Below are positions 21,201 through 32,946 of a stretch of DNA of 32,946 nucleotides, in pieces. Under the pieces are notes generated by a model. It was not told the origin of the DNA. It saw only the letters and a program-made list of their open reading frames with translations, and did no database searches. The stretch is from the NCBI GenBank assembly GCA_029339195.1, contig JAPTJF010000560.1, positions 1 through 32,946 of the forward strand. The letters run 5' to 3'. Position numbers and translations under genes: made by a program. The first letter of the stretch is position 1; every line of letters begins with the position of its first letter. The stretch is from Micractinium sp. NFX-FRZ (lineage: Eukaryota; Chlorophyta; Trebouxiophyceae; Chlorellales; Chlorellaceae).

Positions 21201-21466
21201 GCACGCGGTGGGAGAGCGTGGCGTGCACAGAGCTGGGTGAGACTGTGGAGGGGCTGGCCCCTCTGGAGCGCCTGCTGCGCTGCGAGAACGAGGAAGCCTT
21301 TGTGCCGATAGCAGAGGCGCTCTGGGAGGCGGCTTCGGATGCCGAGGCAGAGGCGGCGCTGGTGCGGCTGGCGGGGGAGAGCCTGGAGCAGTGGGAGCGG
21401 GAGTTCCGGGCGTGCGGGGATGACGAGCGGCGGGGGCGGCGGGACGACCGTCAGGCAGAGGGCTGA
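18264..21466 (+). CDS. Dus3-type tRNA-dihydrouridine synthase, organelle-type N-terminus
   Basis: Eight exons: 18264-18517, 18721-18802, 19012-19075, 19234-19403, 19664-19803, 20228-20389, 20628-20795, 21121-21466; 461 residues. Dus enzymes reduce uridine to dihydrouridine in tRNA with FMN and NADPH; Dus3 acts on the variable loop. Landmarks of the TIM barrel: KLILAPLTRGNHLPFRRLC, FGAEVTYSEMAFARQ, GVQIAT, ADFLDLNVGCPIYEATRRG (the Cys of GCP is the catalytic acid), LPLTVKVRLGEN, AAAVTVHGRTMEQRYKKPAD, VPVIGNGDVLTHYEARR, LAVMVGRGALISPWLF (FMN phosphate-binding), then EHFGDDARG and FFSRYRPLP of the helical tRNA-binding region. The first ~85 residues lack the CCCH zinc fingers of cytosolic Dus3 and begin MLRQSVRSVLSRPLRGQLTQ, basic and acid-free, like a mitochondrial or plastid transit peptide, followed by an Ala/Glu linker. 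Intron 5 holds a decayed copy of exon 6. No TGTAA signal was seen after the stop. Confidence 0.92.
20125..20268 (+). repeat. Decayed copy of exon-6 start in Dus3 intron 5
   Basis: Exon 6 begins at 20228 and contains CAGCGGTACAAGAAGCCCGC. A diverged copy, CAGCTGTACAAGAGGCCCGC, sits at ~20129, 109 bp upstream inside the intron, preceded by a CCAGGCAG acceptor-like site. Confidence 0.8.
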
Positions 21467-21941
21467 GCGGGGCCCGCCTCAGCCCGCCAGGGCAGACGAT
21501 GGCCGCCGTGATGGCTCCCACTACCCCTCACTACTCTTGTTCCCGGACATGCTGTCTGTACTACTCTTCTTCCTCTTCTCTTGCCCGCACCCAGCCGCCA
21601 CTGCATGGTATGTTTCTGCATTTCTTTGGCATCGCTTCACATATTGCACCCCTCTACTTTCTCGCACCCACAGTTCGGCTTACACTCTGATACTTTCGGC
21701 TCAGTCTGCACAACACTGCAAATAAACGAGAGGCATGCGGGAGCCTGACAGGAGACGAGAGGTGCACCGCAATGCATGGCGAGCAGCCAGCCACTTGCGC
21801 TGGTGCTGCCGAGGAGCACAGCGTGCCTGCCATGCGCAGGCATGCTGGGGACAGCGGCCGCACTCGTGCCTTTTTCTTGCTGCGCCCACACACCGTCCCT
21901 GCGCCTCCCTGCCTGCAGCGGCCAGCCTGCGCCGCCTGGCC
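21467..21941. other. Convergent 3' region between Dus3 and DDX41
   Basis: This 475-bp stretch has no supported gene. A minus-strand TGTAA (TTACA at 21680-21684) lies 258 bp past the DDX41 stop and is a likely polyadenylation signal for it. Confidence 0.5.
21680..21684 (-). terminator. TGTAA polyadenylation signal for DDX41
   Basis: TTACA on the plus strand, 258 bp beyond the DDX41 stop codon on the minus strand. Confidence 0.45.
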
Positions 21942-24900
21942 TCACATTTCGGCCCCGAAGCCGCTGCCGCTGCCGCCTCCAAACCGGTCCTGCTGCTTCT
22001 TGGTCTGCTCCCGGCTGTCGGCACGCAGCTTGGGGCAGTCGGTGACGCGGTGGCCCAGGCCGCCGCAGTAGGCGCAGCCCTTGGTGCCGCTCACAGCCTC
22101 CATCTCCTGCGGGGGGGCGGAAGGGCCGGGGCAGGGGGGAGTTGGCGGGAGGGTGGGTGGGGGGAGGAGTGGACACACCACCAAACCACACGAACCAAGC
22201 CATGCCCCTCCTCCCCACCGCCACTTCCAACCTGCTGCTAGGTCCCAGCCTCCTTGTCAGAAGAGAAACTGTCAGATGCAGAGCACAAGGTACCACCCGC
22301 TCACCGCCAGCTCCTCCATTGGGTCGTGCAGCGCCTGCAGCACCGGCGGTATGCGCTGCTTGGCCTCCTTGAGCAGGTGCTTCAGGTCCAGCAGGATGTG
22401 CTCGCTCTGGTTCTTGTTGATGAACGTGGTGGCAATGCCCGTCTTGCCCTTGCGCCCTGCCCAGGAGGGGAGGGGGAGCACGGGGGGGGAGGTGTGTGTG
22501 TGTGTGCGTGTGTGTTGGAGAAGTGTGTTGGCAGGATGCTCTCAGAAGTGGGGGAGAGGTCCGAGGGGCAGGGCCAGTTGCCGGGCAAAATGCGGGTCCC
22601 ACTCCACTTCAAGAGCCACGCCGGCCATGCGCACCTGTGCGCCCGATGCGATGCACGTAGTTTTCGATTTCCTCGGGCATGTCGTAGTTGACCACGTGCT
22701 GGATGCCCTCAAAGTCCAGCCCCTTGGAGGCAACGTCCGTGGCAATCAGCACATCCTTCTGGCCTGCAGCGAGGGGAACGGCGGGTGAGGGCGGTGATGT
22801 CGTGTCAATCACCCAGGGGTGGCTTTGCAGGCCACGTGCCCGTGAAATCAGCACATCCTTCTGCCCTGCGGGGGGAGTGAGGCGGGTTGGCAAGGAGTTG
22901 GGGTTGGGGGGGTGAGCAGGGGGGCAGATACAGGGAAGAGGGAGGCGGGATGGATCAAACGGAAAAGCCAAGAGGGCCAGGCGCCAGCACAGTGCAGTGC
23001 ACGGGGTGCAGACCGGCATCCGCCAACCCGCCTGCCTTTCCCCTGCCCGCCCCTGCACCCTCCACACCTCATCCACGCACCCGCTTTGAACGAGGAGATG
23101 GCCCACTCCCGCTCCTCCTGGTCCTTGGAGCCGTGCACCGCCACCGCCTCCACTCCCTTTACCAGCAGGAACTCGTGGATGTTGTCCACATCCTTCTTGT
23201 TCTCTGTTGCAGTAGGAAGCAGGGTTCAAGGGTGAGCAGGTGGGAAGGGGGGGGCGTGCTCCAGGTGGCAAGGGCGGCAGGAAGTCGTGGATGTTGTCCA
23301 CGTCCTGCTTGTTCTCTGTGGGGCAGCGGATTTGTAAGGAGTAGGGTTAGAAATAGGGCAAGCAGGTGGCAAGGGCAGCTCATGGATGCTACCCACACCC
23401 TTCTTGTATTCTGATGTCTGGGGGTAAGAGGCGGGGATGAAAGGGCAGGCAGCTGGGGGAGGGGAAGGGGGAGCGGCACGCAGCCCAGGAGGCGGGCAAA
23501 TGTGCAGGGCTTCCTTGCAGCACAGCACGTCCCGCACACCTCCTCCCGCTGAAGCGGCCCTGGAGGCGCCCCAGCGTCCCACCCACCCGCAAACACGAGC
23601 ACGGGCGGCGCCGTCTTCTGCAGGCAGTCCAGAAGGTACACCAGCTTGGCCTCCTCCTTCACGTACTCCACCTCCTGCGGTACCGCAAGGGTGGAAGGCA
23701 GTACGGGTTGTTGAGCAAAAGGCACTACAGCAGGTACACCAGCTTGGCCTCCTCCTTCACGTACTCCACCTCCTGCGGGGCGGTACCGCAAGGGTCGAAG
23801 GCAGTACGGGGTGTTGGGCAGTGGGCACTACAGCAGGTAGATAAACCGGTTTGCCCTCCCTAACATACTCGGCGGGCGTACAGCACGGGCGGCAGCACAG
23901 GCATCACATGCAGGTCGGGATGGCACTGGTGGCGGGCGGGGGACAACATCAGGCGAACGCCCAGCAAACCACCCCAGTCCACACACACACACGGCGCCTC
24001 CCCCGCCATGCCGCACCCACCTGGATGATGTCCAGGTTGGTTGCACCCGCACGCCCCACGTTGACGGTCACCGGGTCCACCAGCGCCGACTCAGCAAACG
24101 ACTTGATCTTGGCGGGCATGGTGGCGCTGCAAATGTGGGTGGTGGTGGGGACAGGAATTGAGTGGCAGCGGAAAGTTGGGTGGCAGCTTGGGTGAAGCAT
24201 GGGCCAGCGGACAACTTCATCTTGGCTGGCGTGGTGGCTTTTCAATGTGCGGACATTCGGATGGAAGGCATTGCGGGGTGCGCGAGCTGGGGAGGGTGCA
24301 AAGCGCCTGTCGGTTTGAGGCATGGGCCCGCCTGCTGCTGTCCATGCTTGCTGACCCTGCCTGCTGCCCACCTCCCGGGCCCTCATCACCACCCACCCAC
24401 CTGAACATGAGCATCTGGCGCTGGCCCTTGAAGAAGGAGAGCACCTGAAGGGGGGGAAGGGCGGCAGGGTGGAGGGGCAGAGTAATGGTGAGCGGCGGTG
24501 AGGGAGGCGAGCGGACACGTGTCTCGAAATGGGGCGCGCAGGTAGCTGGCCAGCCTGCGGGCAATACCCATCCAAGGCCCCTGTTTCTGAGCACCAATTG
24601 TGTACAACAAAACCCAGCCTGCCGCACCGAAACCATCTGAAATCATGGGTCACGAGGAGTCGACTCGATGCATGCGACAATCTTAGTAGTACTTGAAGTA
24701 GAAGGAAAGCAGCCCCTGTCCCCAGCCCCGCACACACCACACCTCGCGGATGTCCTCCTCGAAGCCCAGGTCCACCATGCGGTCCGCCTCGTCCAGGCAC
24801 AGGTAGCGGCAGATGTCAAAGTTCATGCGCCGCTTGCTGCGGCAGGAGAGGCAGTTGCGGGGGAGGGATGGGTGGGTGGGGGCGTGTGAGAAGTGCAGGT

Positions 24901-27900
24901 GTCCAGCGGGCGTGTCCCTAGGAGTCGGTCAGTGCAGCATGCCCCAGCACAGCAACAGCCCAGCGCAGGACAGCTGAGCACAACCCCCAAGCTACACCCA
25001 GCCCAGCGCCACCAAGCGCAGCATGCGCAGCGCGGCGTGCTCACGTCAGCATGTCCTTGAGCCGCCCCGGCGTGGCCACCACCATGTGTATGCCCGAGTT
25101 GCGGATCTGGTCTGCCTGCGTCTTCATGTCCACGCCGCCAATGGCCAGCAGCGTGCGCAGCTCGGGGGCGCCGTCTGCACGCGGGGGGGGAGGGGAGGGG
25201 TGGGGCGGGGCGGGGTGGGAGGTGTGTCAGCTGGGAAGGCGGGGTGGCAGTGGGGAGGGCGTGAGAGCTGGGGAGGAGGGATGGCAGTGGGGAGGGGGGA
25301 TGCAGGGGCAGGAGCCGCCAATCACTGCTTCTGGCCATGCCTCAAACTCCTGGGCACAGCATGCGCCCTGCTTCGACAAGCCTGGTGCCTCTGTCTTACA
25401 AGCTCAAGTCTCTTCATCATACGCCAGCCCCCGCAGACCACCACACTGCCCACCCTGCTCAAGTGCGTGTGCAGCGTGTCCTGGAGCCCGCCTGCCCAAC
25501 CGCACCCCAACCCGCACCCCAACCCTGCCGCCTCTCCCAATCCCGTGAAAATCACCCCAGATGCACACAGGAGCGGGGCGCACCCTGCTTGAGCGCGTCT
25601 GTGTACTCGATCACGATGTCATACGTCTGCCGCGCCAGCTCTCGGGAGGGGCAGATGATGATGCCCACGGGGCCCTCGCCCCGCTGGACCGGCATGCGCA
25701 CCTCCTCCTGCAGCGCCGCCATGATCATGGGCAGGGAGAAGACCAGGGTCTTGCCTGCAGGGGGGGAACAAGGTGAGGGAGAGGTGCACAGGCAGGTGAG
25801 GACGAGATGGAGCCATGATCGACGGCAGGGAGAAGACGAGGCCTTGCCTGCAGGCATTGCCTTCCTTGGCACCTGGAGCGCTGGCATGCAGGGGCCCGCT
25901 GCTGCCCGCCATACGGCATCTTCCGCCCGCCACACCACTCCTACCCAAGGAAAGCAGCTGCTTATGGGAAGGAAGTACCTGACCCACACCACCCCCCTGG
26001 CCAGCCGAGCCCAGGCTCCACCCCGGGTCAGCCCCGCCCGCCCACCTGATCCTGTGAACGCGATGCCGATGATGTCTCGCCCTGCCAGGATGGCGGGCGT
26101 GGCCTGCATCTGGATGGGGGTGGGCCGCTTGATGCCCTTCTGCTCCAGCAGCTGGAGGACGGGGGCGGGAAACTTCATGTCCTGGGGGGAGGGGCAGGCG
26201 GAGGGGGGGGGCAGGGAGGCGGGGAGGTAAGAAGGGTCAGAGGGTCAGAGGGTGGGTGAGGACGGAGGGTACATGCATGGGCGGGGGGAACTATATGTCC
26301 TGGGGGCAGGCAAAATGGGAGGCGGGCAGATGGGGCGGGTCAGAGGGTCAGAGGGTGGGGGGGTGAGCAGGAGGGTGCAGGCACGGACGGGAGGGGACGC
26401 CGGAAAAAGAGAAGCAAGGAAGCAGCGGCAGCACGGCTGGGAGGCGCCCCTGGCAGCACCTGAAAACACACAGGCTTCCCTGCTGAGCCCGGCATGCATT
26501 GAGTGCACACGAGTTGCAGCAGTTGTGCAGATGTGCTAGGCAACGGTGGCTTGCAAATGTATGTGAGCAGTTGCAAAGGAGTGCAGGGGGGTCTATCGTG
26601 CGGATTTGAAGAGACAGGGTGAGGGCTGTGCGGGGCCACAACTCAGAGCCACTGCCAGCGCTCAGCACGTGAGCGGCAGGGCTGCCAGGTACCGGCCGGT
26701 GCTGCTTGCTCTAGGCTGCCTACGACTCCGCACCGCGCCACAGGAGTGTTAGAGCGGCGGCGTGGATTTGACTGGAGCCACAGTGACGTGCGACATGCAG
26801 TGTGCAGGGTGCCTGGCAGTGCGGGATGGAGGATGCGGCAGGGCAGCATGCTGACGCTACACAGGCCCGGTTAAGGACAGCACGGGGAATTCATGTACTC
26901 TCTTAGTGTTCAGATCGGGCAAACACTAACCTCGGCGTGTGTGAAACGTGCACACACCCCACGCACAAGTCCCTTTTGTGGAATCAAACAACGGCGCTTA
27001 CCGTGAAGTTGGGGATGGGCGGCGGCAGGTGGTGGCCCTCGCAGATGATATAGAACTGGTCGCGCACCTTCTGCTCACACAGGGAAAAACCAATCAGGTG
27101 TATGCACAATGGTTGTGAGCAGTGGAGGGCAACGGTGAAGCAAATGCGGCCGCAACAGTAGGAGCAGGCGAAGGCTGGGGCTGGGGAGGCAAGGGGGTAT
27201 ACACGCATAAGCCAGAAAGTACCGCAAGTGGTGAAGGCAGCAGGCCGAGCGGCGCCCCGCCTTGCCCGATGTAGCCCAGCTCTGCGCTCCAGCTCGTCCC
27301 TCCACCCCAACACATGCACACCCCACCACACTTCCTCCATTGTCCCCTTTCTTCCTTCCCATGCACACCCATCCACCCGCCCGCCCTCCTCCCACCTGGT
27401 GCTCGTCGTCGCTCATCAGGCGGTACTTGAGGGGCGGCTTCCACCCGGTGTTGATCGACCGGCTGCAGGCATGAACGGGGCAGCCACGGGAAGCAGGGGC
27501 AACAGGCATGGTGAGGCGGCAGGGCAGAGAGGCGAAGGGACCAAATGGGGGAGGCTCCTTTGCTTGCCCGCACCCCCCTGGCACAGCCGTCCTCCGGTGG
27601 CCAGCAGCATCCCCTGCCTGCCTGCCTGCCCTTCATCGCATGCACCCACACTTGCCAGCGCAGGTCCTGCACCCACCAGGCTCTCCAGAAGGCACCTCCA
27701 GCCCCCCGGCTCTCCACCAGCAGGCCCCTACCTGTAAGTGATGTCCTTTGCCAGCTCCTTGTACGTCTTCAGCGCCGCCTTCTGGGTCACCTGCCGCATG
27801 ATGTCCGCCTCCTCCTTCAGCTGCCGCTCCTGCTCCGTCTCCGGAGGGAACTGCACGGGTGAGACAGGGGGGAAGGAAACACACAGCATGAAAGTCGTTA

Positions 27901-28723
27901 GCTGAGCGTGAGTTGAGGAAACAAGCAGCACCGCCTCCTACACCTGCCACCCGTGCCAAGCTCTGTAGGACGGGGCGGGGCGGGGTTGAACGAGGCGAGT
28001 GCGTGATCCGCCAGCGCAAGAGGTGGCGGCGGCGTGAGCAGCGAGATGACGAGCCAAGCGAGTACTGTAAGCAAAGCCTGCACAGTATGTCCACCTTGCC
28101 CGCATCGACCCACCCGCCCTGCCCGCCTGCTGCTGTTCACGTCACTCCACCCCACACCGCCACCCCACAGCACCCACCCACCTCCTGCATCTGCTTGGCC
28201 TTCATCACCAGCAGCGACTCCTTCTGCCGCCGGTCAACCTCTGGCTCCCCTCCCTCGTCATCCGTGCTGCGCCCGCCGCCGCCGGTGTCGGCGCTCGACG
28301 TCGGCTGTGGCGCGCGCCCCAGCCGTGTCATGCGCTCCTGCTCCTCCATCTGCCGCCGCTTCTTCAGAGGCACGTACTCCTCGTACCTGCAGGGGGGAGG
28401 GCGCACGAGGCGGCAGGTGGAGCAAGGGCATGGCGGCAGCAGGGGCGGCAGGAGCGGCGGCAGTGGCAGGCAAGGCTGCCCGATACTCGGAGGAGCTCCA
28501 GCACCGAGACTCGGCATGTCAGGCCCCAGAATGGGCCGCCCACTCACTCATCCTCGCCGTCCTCCAGCAGCAGCCGGGCATTCCGCTCCTCCTCCTCGTC
28601 TAGCTCCGCCCGGCGGTAGCGCTTTACCACAGGCTTCTGCTGCGCGTTTTGTTGCTGCTGCTCGGCCGCCGGGCCGTTCTGCACGTCTTGCGGCGCCTGC
28701 TCGCCACCATCGTCGCCCGCCAT
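21942..28723 (-). CDS. DDX41: DDX41/ABSTRAKT DEAD-box RNA helicase with CCHC zinc knuckle
   Basis: Sixteen exons, all phases consistent, 657 residues: 28723-28548, 28386-28182, 27850-27732, 27462-27396, 27070-27002, 26181-26046, 25754-25584, 25174-25045, 24836-24743, 24444-24401, 24126-24021, 23674-23587, 23203-23081, 22763-22635, 22456-22305, 22106-21942. In animals and plants the family is nuclear and spliceosome-associated. Landmarks in order: acidic, basic N-terminus ([31 protein letters not shown]); [28 protein letters not shown] (Q motif); [16 protein letters not shown] (Walker A, split by an intron); [45 protein letters not shown] (DEAD); [11 protein letters not shown] (SAT); [54 protein letters not shown]; and the C-terminal knuckle [18 protein letters not shown], diagnostic of DDX41. 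Six of its introns carry decayed copies of the following exon's start. Confidence 0.96.
22744..22870 (-). repeat. Duplicated 3' splice site/exon start, DDX41 exon 14
   Basis: AATCAGCACATCCTTCTG occurs at the exon-14 boundary (22744) and again at 22846, 102 bp upstream in the transcript, each next to an acceptor-like CTGCAG or CCGCAG. Reading from the upstream copy stays open and in frame into the real exon. Confidence 0.9.
23164..23412 (-). repeat. Three tandem copies of the exon-13 start, DDX41
   Basis: The functional copy (GTGGATGTTGTCCAC at 23175) is followed by copies at 23287 (112 bp on, near-identical) and 23382 (95 bp on, decayed: ATGGATGCTACCCAC). The second retains an acceptor-like GCCCCACAG. 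Confidence 0.9.
23635..23890 (-). repeat. Three tandem copies of the exon-12 start, DDX41
   Basis: GGTACACCAGCTTGGCCTCC occurs at 23635 (functional) and 23733, 98 bp apart and nearly identical through the acceptor and ~50 bp of intron. A decayed third copy starts near 23836. The second copy runs into a TAG shortly after LVYLL. Confidence 0.92.
24101..24252 (-). repeat. Duplicated exon-11 start, DDX41
   Basis: ACTTGATCTTGGCGGGCATG at 24101 recurs, diverged, as ACTTCATCTTGGCTGGCGTG at 24214, 113 bp away inside the intron. Confidence 0.85.
25721..25853 (-). repeat. Duplicated exon-7 start, DDX41
   Basis: ATGATCATGGGCAGGGAGAA at 25721 recurs as ATGATCGACGGCAGGGAGAA at 25815, 94 bp away, both ending in a TTGCCTGCAGG acceptor (minus-strand reading). 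Confidence 0.88.
26171..26317 (-). repeat. Duplicated exon-6 start, DDX41
   Basis: AACTTCATGTCCTGGGGGGA at 26171 recurs as AACTATATGTCCTGGGGGCA at 26289, 118 bp away. A short GGGTCAGA minisatellite follows both copies (26236-26260 and 26338-26357), so the duplicated unit includes intron sequence. Confidence 0.85.
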
Positions 28724-29139
28724 CGTCAGGGGCGGCTGCGTTATCAGACACTTGAGCTGCGATCACGAGGACACCCGATGAAGCTGCCGCAAGGGCCAGG
28801 CGGGAGGGCGGTCTAGCTGGCGGCGGCGGCGACGTGGCGGCGGCGGCACTTGGTGGGACTTGGGGACGCGAAGTGATCCGACAGGGCCTGGCGTTCAACC
28901 ACATTATGCGTTACATTCCCCAAGGATGCGCTGTCATAGCCCATGCATAGTGCCAGAACATTATGCCTGGGTACCCAAGTACGCGCACACTTGGGCGCGT
29001 TGCCCATACCGAAGGCTCTTCTCTCGCCGAGCCATGTAGCAATTGAGCCCAGGTTTGTTTGCCAAACAGGGTTTGCCATTGTTGCCTCCCAAAGTGAGAC
29101 CGTGTGATACATGTGGTCAGCCGTAAAACTTGCGTTATG
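28724..29139 (-). promoter_or_regulatory. Upstream region of DDX41
   Basis: The ~0.4 kb between the DDX41 start and the end of the polyubiquitin transcript holds no supported gene. A second TTACA lies at 28911-28915. Confidence 0.3.
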
Positions 29140-29144
29140 TTACA
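29140..29144 (-). terminator. TGTAA polyadenylation signal for the polyubiquitin-RUB1 gene
   Basis: TTACA on the plus strand, 100 bp past the stop codon at 29244-29246. Confidence 0.6.
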
Positions 29145-29243
29145 TATCGGATCCCCCAAGCATGGGTGCTACATCGGGACAGATATCCAGGTCAAACACA
29201 GCACGCACTGTGCTGCATCCACGCTGGCTGGGAGCCGGTGCCG

Positions 29244-32936
<3,693 letters not shown>

Positions 32937-32946
32937 CTGCGGGGTG

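Noticed and set aside
22494..22515. GT/TG dinucleotide tract in a DDX41 intron as a regulatory feature
   Set aside because: Simple microsatellite, common in such introns; nothing further supports a role.
23733..23782. Extra exon-12 copy as a real alternative exon of DDX41
   Set aside because: It reaches a stop soon after LVYLL and the downstream copy gives the full conserved helicase sequence.
24444..24720. A seventh DDX41 duplication, of the exon-10 start (TTGAAG.AGAAGG near 24690)
   Set aside because: Similarity is short and ~260 bp away, outside the 94-118 bp spacing; not convincing.
26182..27001. snoRNA in the long DDX41 intron 5
   Set aside because: No paired C/D boxes (TGATGA with CTGA) or clear H/ACA elements were found.

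Overview
The window looks like nuclear DNA from a green alga, most likely a Chlorella/Micractinium-type trebouxiophyte. It is GC-rich with dense short introns (mostly GT-AG, ~60-350 bp), a few TGTAA-type polyadenylation signals, and a plant/algal gene set. The species is inferred, not shown. No prokaryotic operons, CRISPR arrays, rRNA or tRNA genes were seen.

Layout. (1) 121-4136: an element-like block bounded by near-perfect 83-bp inverted repeats (1 mismatch). Inside are two convergent genes: a Gln/Ala-rich protein (+) and a multi-exon, zinc-cluster, transposase-like gene (-). The second is interrupted by a very AT-rich ~0.42-kb insert that reads as a fragment of a mitochondrial ribosomal protein uL10 (rpl10) gene, i.e. 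a NUMT. (2) 4456-6374 (+): a secreted, Ala/Gly/Ser/Thr-rich protein of unknown role. (3) 6775-9204 (-): an SLC41/MgtE-type Mg2+ transporter, divergent from (4) 9475-13369 (+): UTP7/WDR46, an SSU-processome WD40 protein. (5) 14018-16585 (-): an F-box-like/leucine-rich-repeat protein. (6) 16586-18263: a 1.7-kb stretch with no convincing gene but a perfect 32-bp palindrome. (7) 18264-21466 (+): a Dus3-type tRNA-dihydrouridine synthase with an organelle-type N-terminus. (8) 21942-28723 (-): a 16-exon DDX41/ABSTRAKT DEAD-box RNA helicase. (9) 29244 to the window end (-): a polyubiquitin gene (at least five ubiquitin units) whose last unit is RUB1/NEDD8; its 5' end lies outside the window.

The conserved genes are housekeeping: rRNA processing (UTP7), splicing/RNA surveillance (DDX41), tRNA modification (Dus3) and the ubiquitin/NEDD8 pathway. 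The F-box-like protein, if it joins an SCF ligase, would be linked functionally to the RUB1 made by the fusion gene, because cullins are RUB1 targets. That link is inference.

The most unusual structure is in introns. Six introns of DDX41 and one of the Dus3 gene carry one or two decayed tandem copies, ~94-118 bp apart, of their own 3' splice site plus the first ~15-50 bases of the next exon. Second in interest are the mitochondrial insert inside the element and the mosaic of near-identical introns in the ubiquitin array.
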